From: Actinomycetota bacterium
GTDB taxonomy: Bacteria; Actinomycetota; Thermoleophilia; Gaiellales; Gaiellaceae
NCBI GenBank assembly: GCA_005883365.1
Contig: VAXA01000105.1
Coordinates: 1-5,737, forward strand
Reading direction: 5' to 3'
Length of the DNA: 5,737 nt
The notes under the pieces are model-generated. The model saw only the letters and a program-made list of their open reading frames with translations, ran no database searches and was not told where the DNA came from. Both the position numbers and the translations under genes were made by a program. The number at the start of each line of letters is the position of its first letter. Positions within the stretch are counted from its first letter, which is position 1. Positions 1-5,471 of the stretch are shown in pieces.

Positions 1-1
1 A

Positions 2-340
2 TCGTTCACCTTCGAAGGCGACGTGATTCCGGGAGTGCGGCCTTCCCTCGAGAGGCGGCTCGTGATCCAGGCGATCTCACCCGAGGACGACGCACGAAGG
101 GCGTTGATGACGAAGGCGATCGCCATCGCCGAACAGCGGAGGCGACCACGCAGCGGCAAGGTTCGACTGCGGCTGCGCATGAGCGCTCGCATGGGCCAGG
201 GTTTGGGAATGTCCCTTGCCCTTCAGCAAACCCGTTGGTTTACCGCTCCCGTCTTGGGGCGCTCGGTTTCGGTAACAAAGGCACTCGCCTGGGCCAGTGT
301 TCCGGAATGCACCCTGAAGACGATGTCGAGGAGAGAATGA
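2..340 (+). CDS. unrecognised open frame, 5' end outside the window, possibly a gene with a disrupted C-terminus
   Basis: The frame is open from base 2 to a TGA at 338-340 (about 112 residues); the first internal start is ATT/GTG-like near 23, so any real gene begins upstream of the window. The first 66 codons look coding: by hand count only 13 end in A or T, and second positions are poorer in G+C than third positions. From about base 200 onward the signal weakens, with 17 of the next 46 codons ending in A or T. That change coincides with the first repeat copy at 190-211. The N-terminal part is charged and helix-prone (SPEDDARRALMTKAIAIAEQ); the later part is arginine-rich and then nondescript. 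I do not recognise a family. It could be the tail of a real gene whose end was replaced by repeat-bearing DNA, or chance openness in GC-rich sequence. Confidence 0.3.
   Translation, partial: SFTFEGDVIPGVRPSLERRLVIQAISPEDDARRALMTKAIAIAEQRRRPRSGKVRLRLRMSARMGQGLGMSLALQQTRWFTAPVLGRSVSVTKALAWASVPECTLKTMSRRE
190..211 (+). repeat. diverged copy of a 22-bp direct repeat (copy 0)
   Basis: This copy matches the two perfect copies at 288-309 and 1355-1376 at 18 of 22 positions: TGGGCCAG, GTT, GG and AATG are kept, but the central TTCCGGAA palindrome is broken (TTTGGGAA). It lies 98 bp before copy 1 in the same orientation. It sits at the point where the coding-like composition of the left-edge frame fades. 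Confidence 0.5.
288..309 (+). repeat. 22-bp direct repeat, copy 1 (identical to 1355-1376)
   Basis: The repeat begins CCTGGGCCAG and ends TTCCGGAATG, with the 8-bp palindrome TTCCGGAA at 300-307. It is identical over 22 bases to 1355-1376. After one extra C the similarity continues through ACCCTGA (311-317). A looser match upstream begins at GGTAA (271), so the homologous block is roughly 45 bp with small indels. It lies 240 bp before the start of the exported-protein gene. It could be an insertion-element end or scar, a recombination site, or a regulator-binding site. Confidence 0.8.
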
Positions 341-548
341 TGGCTCGCCGTCAGGGGTCGGCACGGAGTTGAACCTCCATCTCTAACCGCGTCATCTCGG
401 GATCCCATGAGCCCCAGCCAACAATGACGTTCCAAAACGGTTCGTGTACCAGCACCCCGGCGAGGGTTCCCTCCATCGGGGCTCGCGTGGGATGTCGGTG
501 CGGTCGACTGTGGGAGAACACCAACCCTGCGGCAGGGAGGTACGGCTA
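341..548 (+). other. non-coding leader region ahead of the exported-protein gene
   Basis: I see no gene here. The frame of the downstream gene is open back to a GTG at 444, but that extension lacks a ribosome site and would bury the signal peptide, so I treat it as leader. The stretch contains a small hairpin at 365-378 (GGAG/CTCC arms, six-base loop), a GGGATCCC palindrome at 399-406, and a CCCT/AGGG hairpin directly before the ribosome-binding site. No convincing -35/-10 pair could be identified. Confidence 0.5.
535..540 (+). promoter_or_regulatory. ribosome-binding site fixing the start of the exported-protein gene
   Basis: GGGAGG lies eight bases before the ATG at 549. This is one of only two convincing Shine-Dalgarno sequences in the window, and it decides for 549 over the upstream in-frame GTG at 444. 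Confidence 0.75.
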
Positions 549-1205
549 ATGAGGCGTTCTTTGTTGCTGCTGGCCGGTGTTGTAAGCGGGCTGCTGCTCA
601 CGATTGGGGTAGTTGCCGCGTCCGCTGGGAACGGTGGCAGCGGAAATGGCGCGCCCAGCGGGCCGCACTACAACCTGAACCTGATCGGGTTTGCGCAGGG
701 GCAGACCTACCCGAACAACGGTTCCGGTGGGAACGTGATCCACGTCCCGCTCTGGGGCAACTGCCAGATCGACCTGACCGAAGGGCCGTTCTCCGTCCTG
801 AACAACAACTGCACGAACGGGAACGCCCTCTTCCAGCTGCCGAACCCCGATCCGCTCAACACAGGAACGAGTAGCTACTCGGTCTTCGCGGCCGCGCGCG
901 GCAAGCCACTGGGAAGCGCGACCGCCAACACCTGCTTCACCGACACCTCAACAAACACCCAGTACTGCTCCAGCATCATCCTGACCCTGTCGCGCAAGTT
1001 CGGCCAGAACAGCTACGACAACGTCACCAAGTACCTGCTCTACGCCTACGCCTGCGTCAACGGCACCATCAAGCGGGTGCCGCTCTTCAGCGACCAGACA
1101 TCCCAGTGGTACTGGCAATACGACAACAGCGGCCTCCGCAACGCGTCGCTGCGCTTCTATCCAGGAGCACAGACGACCGTACCCAGCGGCGGCGCAAGCT
1201 GCTGA
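549..1205 (+). CDS. exported six-cysteine protein of the uncharacterised PHYNLN-motif family
   Basis: This is a 218-residue protein of unknown function predicted to be secreted. The ATG start is supported by the SD at 535-540 and by a classic signal peptide: a basic MRRS n-region, a hydrophobic core at residues 5-22 and an ASA cleavage site after residue 26. The mature protein (about 192 aa) opens with a Gly/Asn/Ser-rich linker, then GPHYNLNLIG (38-47), HVPLWGNCQIDLTEG (65-79), FQLPNPDP (95-102), a YSVFAAARGKP segment (110-120), and near the C-terminus YDNSGLRNASLRFYP (191-205). From memory, this motif order recurs in exported hypothetical proteins of diverse bacteria and archaea; no function is known to me. 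Cysteines at 72, 88, 129, 140, 169 and 218 could form three disulfides; 129 and 140 match a pair I recall as common in the family. No lipobox or C-terminal anchor is visible, so free secretion is likely. It appears monocistronic, and identical 22-bp repeats lie on both sides. Confidence 0.85.
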   Translation: MRRSLLLLAGVVSGLLLTIGVVAASAGNGGSGNGAPSGPHYNLNLIGFAQGQTYPNNGSGGNVIHVPLWGNCQIDLTEGPFSVLNNNCTNGNALFQLPNPDPLNTGTSSYSVFAAARGKPLGSATANTCFTDTSTNTQYCSSIILTLSRKFGQNSYDNVTKYLLYAYACVNGTIKRVPLFSDQTSQWYWQYDNSGLRNASLRFYPGAQTTVPSGGASC

Positions 1206-1221
1206 CCGTCTGAAACGCGTG

Positions 1222-1248
1222 TGGGCCGTCGGTTCGCCAGGCGGCCCA
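1222..1248 (+). terminator. strong hairpin after the exported-protein gene, probable terminator without U-tract
   Basis: TGGGCCG (1222-1228) pairs perfectly with CGGCCCA (1242-1248). The stem continues inward through a T-G and a C-G pair and, past a bulged A, two G-C pairs closing a TTCG tetraloop, for about 11 pairs. It begins 17 bases after the stop codon. No T-run follows, so termination would be of the U-tract-less type proposed for high-GC actinobacteria, or the hairpin may act as a 3' RNA stabiliser. A weaker 6-bp hairpin (CGCTCA/TGAGCG) follows at 1261-1278. Confidence 0.6.
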
Positions 1249-1354
1249 TCGCGCCTCTCACGCTCATCCGACTGAGCGCAGCCCGCTAAAGAGGACGCGC
1301 TGCCACCTCGCACGCTGCATCTCGCCGTCGCCCGCACCGAGGTAAAGACGGTCA

Positions 1355-1376
1355 CCTGGGCCAGTGTTCCGGAATG
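1355..1376 (+). repeat. 22-bp direct repeat, copy 2 (identical to 288-309)
   Basis: This is a perfect match to copy 1 over 22 bases, again with the TTCCGGAA palindrome (1367-1374), and is followed directly by ACCCTGA (1377-1383) without the extra C of copy 1. It lies 1067 bp from copy 1 in the same orientation, so the two enclose the exported-protein gene. It also lies about 49-70 bp before the start of the next gene, where an activator site could sit, so a regulatory role cannot be excluded. Confidence 0.8.
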
Positions 1377-1397
1377 ACCCTGAGCGCCCGTCCGACT

Positions 1398-1408
1398 CCC
1401 GCGGCGGG
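1398..1408 (+). promoter_or_regulatory. GC palindrome in a promoter spacer, possible operator
   Basis: CCCGC, a central G, and GCGGG form a perfect odd palindrome that ends four bases before the -10-like hexamer at 1413. A site here would lie between the -35 and -10 positions. It is short and GC-only, so chance is a real possibility in this base composition. Confidence 0.2.
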
Positions 1409-1412
1409 TTGG

Positions 1413-1418
1413 TAGGTT
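1413..1418 (+). promoter_or_regulatory. -10 element of a leaderless promoter for the small zinc-site gene
   Basis: TAGGTT matches the actinobacterial -10 pattern TAnnnT and is separated from the GTG start at 1425 by six bases. Transcription would then begin at or next to the G of GTG. No Shine-Dalgarno precedes the start, which agrees with a leaderless message. No good -35 was seen at the expected distance. Confidence 0.55.
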
Positions 1419-1424
1419 CGTCCT

Positions 1425-1667
1425 GTGGCGAAGCTAGCTCACTGCGCCTTCTGCTGGCAGGCGACCGACTACGGCCCTGGTGGAGATGGGGTTCGGGTCA
1501 TTGTGCGGCGTGACGACGAGCGAGGCTTCGAGCAGGAGTTGTTCGCGCACGTGTTCTGTCTTGTGGGTCGCCTGCACCCAGGTGTCCCGTTCGAGCTTGA
1601 ACTCTTCGGCGACGATTGGGCAGAACGGCACCGGATTACGCCGCGCTCTAGCCGCCCTTCTTCGTGA
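1425..1667 (+). CDS. small probable zinc-binding protein, CxxC...HxxC, unknown function
   Basis: This is an 80-residue soluble protein starting at a GTG that directly follows a -10-like hexamer. Cys7-x2-Cys10 near the N-terminus and His42-x2-Cys45 in the middle form a plausible four-ligand zinc site of zinc-ribbon or treble-clef type. After the second pair comes LVGRLHPGVPFELE (46-59). From memory, a CAFC...HxxC...LHPxVP arrangement occurs in small uncharacterised bacterial proteins, but I know no function for them. A short strand-like segment (VRVIVRR, 23-29) and an acidic stretch lie between the ligand pairs. The last ten residues are Ser/Pro/Arg-rich and probably disordered. It has its own apparent promoter and a terminator hairpin 9 bp after its stop, so it looks monocistronic and unrelated to dnaE. 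The metal site is inferred from ligand spacing only. Confidence 0.75.
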   Translation: MAKLAHCAFCWQATDYGPGGDGVRVIVRRDDERGFEQELFAHVFCLVGRLHPGVPFELELFGDDWAERHRITPRSSRPSS

Positions 1668-1675
1668 GGCGGTAA

Positions 1676-1703
1676 AGGGACGCTCGGCTGGGCGAGCGTC
1701 CTT
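1676..1703 (+). terminator. intrinsic terminator-like hairpin between the small zinc-site gene and dnaE
   Basis: GGACGCTCG (1678-1686) pairs perfectly with CGAGCGTCC (1693-1701) around a six-base loop. A G-T and an A-T pair extend the stem outward to 1676 and 1703. It starts nine bases after the upstream stop codon, has an AAA on its left and a short TT on its right, and could work in either direction. A smaller hairpin (GTCCG/CGGAC, 1706-1719) follows. The arrangement separates transcription of the zinc-site gene from dnaE. Confidence 0.7.
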
Positions 1704-1754
1704 ACGTCCGAGCACGGACACGCGCCGCGATCGGGCAACGTCAAGGCCGCGCAG

Positions 1755-1760
1755 TAAGCT
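1755..1760 (+). promoter_or_regulatory. -10 element of a nearly leaderless dnaE promoter
   Basis: TAAGCT fits TAnnnT and ends nine bases before the dnaE GTG at 1770, so the predicted transcript would begin within about three bases of the start codon. The intervening CGACTCCCC has no ribosome-binding character. No clear -35 was found upstream. Confidence 0.5.
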
Positions 1761-1769
1761 CGACTCCCC

Positions 1770-4700
1770 GTGCCCGAAGCGCCGTTCGTCCACCTCCACG
1801 TCCACTCCGAGTACTCGATCCTCGACGGCGCCTGCCGGATCCCGGACCTCGCGAAGCGCGCCGCGGAGCTCGAGATGCCCGCGGTCTCGCTCACCGATCA
1901 CGGCTCGCTCGCCGGCGCGGTCGACCTCTACAAGGCGGCGCGGAACGAAGGCGTCAAGCCCGTGCTCGGCTGCGAGGTCTACGTCACCGACGACCGGCAC
2001 GCGCAGCAGAAAGGGCAGGCGCACCTCACCCTGCTCGCCGAGAACAACGAGGGCTACGGGAACCTGATCAAGCTGTCCTCGCTCGGCTATCTCGAGGGCT
2101 ACTACTACAAGCCGCGCGTCGACTGGGAGCTGCTCGAGCGCCACGGCGCCGGCCTGATCGCGCTCTCGGGCTGCCTCTCGGGCCGCGTCTCGAAGGCGCT
2201 CGAGGAGAACCGCGCGAAAGACGCCGAGGCCGAGCTCGACCGCCTCGCGCAGCTCTTCGGCCGCGACCGCGTCTACGTCGAGCTCCAGAACGCGCACCTC
2301 GAGGTCCAGCAGCGGATCAACCCGCAGCTCGTGGCGCTTGCCGAGCAGCGCGGGCTGCCGCTCGTCGCGACCGGCGACGTCCACTACCTCCGGCACGACG
2401 ACGCGCGCGCCCACGAGGCGCTCCTCTGCATCCAGTCGGGCGACTCGCTCAAGAACCCGGACCGCTGGCGCTTCGAGACCGACCACTTCTACTTCAAGAC
2501 GCCCGAGGAGATGGCCGCCGACTTCCCTGGTCGAGAGGACGCGCTACGGCGGACGCTCGAGGTCGCCGAGCGCTGCAACGTCGAGATCGAGCTCGGACGG
2601 ATACTCCTCCCGAAGTTCGACACGCCCGAGAGCCGCGACGCCTTCGAGTACCTCGTCGAGCTCGTCGAGGCTGGCGCCGCGAGGCGCTACGGCACCGTCA
2701 CGCCTGAGCTCCAAGAGCGTCTCAAGTTCGAGTTGAAGACGATCAAGGAGATGGGCTTCTCCGACTACTTCCTGATCGTCGCCGACTTCGTCGGCTTCGC
2801 GAAGCGGAACGGGATCAGCGTCGGGCCGGGCCGCGGCTCGGCCGCGGGCAGCCTCGTCGCGTACTCCCTCGAGATCACCGACCTCGACCCAATGCGCTAC
2901 GACCTTCTCTTCGAGCGGTTCCTCAACCCGGGCCGCAAGTCGATGCCGGACATGGACATCGACTTCGCCGTGGAGGGCCGCGAACGCGTCATCAACTACG
3001 TCCGCGAGAAGTACGGACGCGATCGCGTCGCGCAGATCATCACCTTCGGGACGATGGCCGCCCGCGCAGCCGTTCGCGACGCGGGCCGCGTGCTCGAGCA
3101 CCCCTACGGCGTGGTCGACCGGATCGCGAAGCTGATCCCCGAAGGGCCCGGCCAGACGCTCGCGGACTGCCTGAAGCCTGGCGGCGAGCTGAAGCAGGCG
3201 TACGACTCGGACCCGGCCGCGAAGGAGATCGTCGACCTCGCGCAACCGCTCGAGGGCCTGACCCGGCAGGACGGGATCCACGCAGCCGCGGTCGTGATCG
3301 GGGCCGAGCCGCTCACCGACCTCGTGCCCGTGCAGCAGAAGGGCGCCGACCAGGAGGTCGTGACGCAGTTCTCCGGCACGGTGATCGAGTCGATCGGGTT
3401 GCTGAAGATCGACTTCCTCGGCCTTCGCAACCTCGACGTGATCGAGAAGGCGGTCGCGCTCGTCCCCGGCCTCGACATCTCGACGATCCCGCTCGACGAC
3501 CGCAAGACGTACGAGATGCTCGCGCGCGGCGAGGCGACGGGCGTCTTCCAGTTCGAGTCGTCGGGGATGCGCGACGCGCTGCGCCAGGTCAAGCCGACGG
3601 TCTTCGAGGACCTGATCGCGCTCGGTGCGCTGTACCGCCCGGGCCCGATGGCGTATATCCCCGTCTATGCCCGCCGCAAGAACGGCCAGGAGCGCGTGAC
3701 GTACTCCGACCCGCGGCTCGAGCAGATCACCGCCTCCACGTACGGCATCTGCGTCTACCAGGAGCAGTACCTCGAGATCGCGAAGCAGATCGCGGGCTTC
3801 TCGCCTGCCGAGGCCGACGACCTCCGCAAGGCGATCGGCAAAAAGATCCACTCGCTGATGGCGTCGCTGAAGAGCAAGTTCCTGGAGGGCTGCGCCTCCA
3901 CCGGGACGACGCCGTCGGTCGCGAACCAGCTCTGGCAGGACATGGAGCAGTCGCAGGACTACTCCTTCAACAAGGCGCACGCCGCCTGCTACGCGCTCAT
4001 CTCGTACCGCACCGCGTGGCTGCGCGCGAACCACCCACGCGAGTACATGGCCGCGCTCATCTCCTCGGTCATGAACACGAAGGACAAGGTGCCGTTCTAC
4101 GTCGCCGCGTGCGATGAGCTCGAGATCCAGGTGCTGCCGCCCGACGTGAACGAGTCGCAGGTCGACTTCGCGGTGGTCGAGGGGAAGATCCGCTTCGGCC
4201 TCAACGCGGTGAAGAACGTCGGCGAGGCGACGTGCCGCGCGATCGTCGCGGCGCGGGAGGAGGGCGGGCCGTTCGCCTCGATCTGGGACTTCACCGAGCG
4301 CGTCGACCCCGCCGTGGCCAATAAGCGCGCGCTGGAGTCGCTCGTCAGCTGCGGGGCGCTCGATTCGACCGGCGCCTCGCGCAAGGGGATGCTCCACGTG
4401 CTCGAAGACGCGCTCTCCTACGGCCAGAAGCAGCAACAGGACAGGCTGCTGGGCCAGGCGTCGATCTTCGACCTCGGCGACTCGCCTGCCTCGTCGTCGC
4501 GCCACCACGCCTCGATTCCGGACGGCGAGTTCGAGAAGGCCGAGCTCCTGCGCCTGGAGAAGGAGAGCCTCGGCCTCTACGTCTCCGAGCATCCGCTCAG
4601 CGCGATCCGTGAGCAGCTGCGGCGGCGCACCGACTGCACGCTCGCGGAGCTCGAGAAGCGCCGCGAGGGCGAGACCGTCCTCGCGGGCGGCATCGTCGCC

Positions 4701-5156
4701 TCGCTGCGGACGACGATGACGAAGAAAGGCGAGCCGATGGCCTTCGTCCAGCTCGAGGACGTGACCGGCTCCGTCGAGGTCGTCGTCTTCAACTCGACCT
4801 ACGCCGCCGCGCGCGAGTTGCTCGTCGAGGACGCTGTCCTCGTCGTCAAGGGGCGGATCGACCACAAGCAGCAGGGGGAGACGAAGCTCGTCGCGCTCGA
4901 GGTCACCCGCTTCGAGGCGACGCCCGAGCGGCGGGAGGTGCGGCTGAAGGTCGACGCGCGTAGCGCGCCGGCCGGCGTGATCAGCGAGCTCGCCGGCCTC
5001 GTCCGCGACTTCCCGGGCGAAGCGCCCGTGTACGTCGACCTCGTGACGTCGCTCGGCCCGAAGCTGCTGGAGCTGGGCCCGGACTACCGCGTCGACCCGC
5101 AGCCGGACTTCTTCGCCTCCGTGCGCCACCTGCTCGGCGCGGCTTCCGTCCAATAG
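1770..5156 (+). CDS. dnaE: DNA polymerase III subunit alpha (replicative, DnaE1 type)
   Basis: This is the catalytic subunit of the chromosomal replicase, 1128 aa, a usual length for DnaE1. An N-terminal PHP domain (about 1-275) carries a full metal-ligand set: His10, His12, Asp19, His44, Glu69, His85, Cys135, Asp203 and His205, as in proofreading-active PHP domains such as mycobacterial DnaE1. The polymerase core has GPGRGSAAGSLVAY (352-365), the PDMDIDF aspartates Asp396 and Asp398, and the third catalytic aspartate Asp548 in LLKIDFLGL. Helix-hairpin-helix segments lie around 806-872. QASIF (896-900) fits an internal beta-clamp-binding motif. An OB fold spans about 968-1050, followed by a C-terminal domain that would contact the clamp loader. 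The QASIF motif, C-terminal domain and full length argue for DnaE1 rather than the error-prone DnaE2/ImuC. No intein, frameshift or missing catalytic residue was seen. The GTG start follows a -10-like TAAGCT without an SD. Confidence 0.98.
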   Translation: MPEAPFVHLHVHSEYSILDGACRIPDLAKRAAELEMPAVSLTDHGSLAGAVDLYKAARNEGVKPVLGCEVYVTDDRHAQQKGQAHLTLLAENNEGYGNLIKLSSLGYLEGYYYKPRVDWELLERHGAGLIALSGCLSGRVSKALEENRAKDAEAELDRLAQLFGRDRVYVELQNAHLEVQQRINPQLVALAEQRGLPLVATGDVHYLRHDDARAHEALLCIQSGDSLKNPDRWRFETDHFYFKTPEEMAADFPGREDALRRTLEVAERCNVEIELGRILLPKFDTPESRDAFEYLVELVEAGAARRYGTVTPELQERLKFELKTIKEMGFSDYFLIVADFVGFAKRNGISVGPGRGSAAGSLVAYSLEITDLDPMRYDLLFERFLNPGRKSMPDMDIDFAVEGRERVINYVREKYGRDRVAQIITFGTMAARAAVRDAGRVLEHPYGVVDRIAKLIPEGPGQTLADCLKPGGELKQAYDSDPAAKEIVDLAQPLEGLTRQDGIHAAAVVIGAEPLTDLVPVQQKGADQEVVTQFSGTVIESIGLLKIDFLGLRNLDVIEKAVALVPGLDISTIPLDDRKTYEMLARGEATGVFQFESSGMRDALRQVKPTVFEDLIALGALYRPGPMAYIPVYARRKNGQERVTYSDPRLEQITASTYGICVYQEQYLEIAKQIAGFSPAEADDLRKAIGKKIHSLMASLKSKFLEGCASTGTTPSVANQLWQDMEQSQDYSFNKAHAACYALISYRTAWLRANHPREYMAALISSVMNTKDKVPFYVAACDELEIQVLPPDVNESQVDFAVVEGKIRFGLNAVKNVGEATCRAIVAAREEGGPFASIWDFTERVDPAVANKRALESLVSCGALDSTGASRKGMLHVLEDALSYGQKQQQDRLLGQASIFDLGDSPASSSRHHASIPDGEFEKAELLRLEKESLGLYVSEHPLSAIREQLRRRTDCTLAELEKRREGETVLAGGIVASLRTTMTKKGEPMAFVQLEDVTGSVEVVVFNSTYAAARELLVEDAVLVVKGRIDHKQQGETKLVALEVTRFEATPERREVRLKVDARSAPAGVISELAGLVRDFPGEAPVYVDLVTSLGPKLLELGPDYRVDPQPDFFASVRHLLGAASVQ

Positions 5157-5164
5157 GGCTGGAA

Positions 5165-5198
5165 GATCCCCCCGGAGGGGGAGATCCAAAAGCCTCCG
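5165..5198 (+). promoter_or_regulatory. two mutually exclusive hairpins between dnaE and the small gene
   Basis: Hairpin A joins GATCCCCCC-type arms: GATC 5165-5168 and CCCCC 5169-5173 pair with GGGGG 5177-5181 and GATC 5183-5186, with one bulged A and a GGA loop. Hairpin B joins CGGAGG (5173-5178) to CCTCCG (5193-5198). They share bases and cannot coexist. The CCTCCG arm can also pair with CGGAG at 5217-5221, which includes the ribosome site of the next gene. No T-run follows, so this is not a canonical terminator. It may be an attenuator, a 3' end of dnaE mRNA, or fortuitous GC-rich pairing. Confidence 0.4.
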
Positions 5199-5217
5199 AA
5201 TCCCGAAAGTGTGAGAC

Positions 5218-5221
5218 GGAG
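5218..5221 (+). promoter_or_regulatory. ribosome-binding site choosing the ATG at 5229
   Basis: GGAG lies seven bases before the ATG at 5229. The alternative in-frame GTG at 5211 has only a weak purine stretch (GAAAG) upstream and would place this SD inside the gene, so 5229 is preferred. Confidence 0.6.
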
Positions 5222-5228
5222 ACTGCGG

Positions 5229-5429
5229 ATGCCTGCGGCACAAGAAACAACCGTCGAGACCGAGGTCGAGCGCGTAGAGCGCTGGCGCACCGCCGAGCTC
5301 ATGCGCGTGGGCTTCGCTGGCGACGATGCCGTCGTGCTCGCGGCGCGGTTCGACGTCGACCTCCACGAGGCGATCTCGCTCGTCCAGCGCGGCTGCCCGC
5401 CCGAGCTCGCCGTCCGCATCCTCGGCTAG
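5229..5429 (+). CDS. small conserved-looking hypothetical protein between dnaE and lgt
   Basis: This is a 66-residue soluble protein with no signal peptide or membrane segment. The ATG at 5229 is chosen for its SD; a GTG at 5211 would add six residues. An acidic N-terminal tail (about 1-14) is followed by a compact helical region with the pattern LMRVGFAGDDAVVLAARFDVDLHEA and then RGCPPELAVRIL at the C-terminus. I recall the ending GCPP-x3-A-x-RIL and the preceding DVDLH in small unnamed actinobacterial proteins, without any known function. A single cysteine argues against a metal site. The helix-turn-helix-like periodicity is suggestive but not enough to call DNA binding. It starts 72 bp after dnaE, with an RNA-structure-prone gap between them, and ends about 40 bp before lgt. 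It may be co-transcribed with either neighbour. Confidence 0.75.
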   Translation: MPAAQETTVETEVERVERWRTAELMRVGFAGDDAVVLAARFDVDLHEAISLVQRGCPPELAVRILG

Positions 5430-5457
5430 GACGCGCGCGCCCATCCTCACTCGCGGG

Positions 5458-5463
5458 CACAAT
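5458..5463 (+). promoter_or_regulatory. possible -10 element for leaderless lgt
   Basis: CACAAT resembles a -10 hexamer (five of six to TACAAT-like forms) and ends eight bases before the GTG at 5472. No Shine-Dalgarno precedes that GTG. The placement mirrors the two other leaderless-looking starts in the window, but the hexamer is weaker and no -35 is evident. Confidence 0.35.
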
Positions 5464-5471
5464 GCGTGTCC

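Noticed and set aside
341..420. Possible minus-strand tRNA or tRNA remnant (GGAG-GTTCAA-CTCC resembles a T arm; GGTTAGAG resembles part of a D arm)
   Set aside because: The T-like loop has six rather than seven bases, no anticodon arm fits between the two segments, and the acceptor strands do not pair, so this is chance or too degraded to call.
444..548. Upstream extension of the exported-protein gene to the GTG at 444
   Set aside because: There is no ribosome-binding site, it would put 35 hydrophilic residues ahead of a clear signal peptide, and the ATG at 549 has a good SD.
948..1355. A 135-codon minus-strand frame overlapping the exported-protein gene and starting in repeat copy 2
   Set aside because: It is antisense to a supported gene, runs through the terminator hairpin and has no recognisable domain.
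1434..2486. A 350-codon minus-strand open frame across the zinc-site gene and the dnaE 5' end
   Set aside because: It overlaps two supported genes, a terminator hairpin and a promoter, and shows the same antisense GC composition with no recognisable motif.
1480..2736. Ser/Thr/Arg-rich plus-strand frames overlapping the zinc-site gene and dnaE
   Set aside because: Their composition is typical of out-of-phase reading of GC-rich coding sequence, and the PHP and polymerase motifs lie in the dnaE frame.
4446..4456. CTGGGCCAG inside dnaE, matching the first part of the 22-bp repeat
   Set aside because: Only nine bases match, the TTCCGGAATG half is absent, and the bases encode the Leu-Gly-Gln leading into the clamp-binding motif.
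5462..5464. ATG at 5462 as the lgt start
   Set aside because: It is out of frame with the Lgt sequence; the in-frame candidates are GTG 5472 and GTG 5466.
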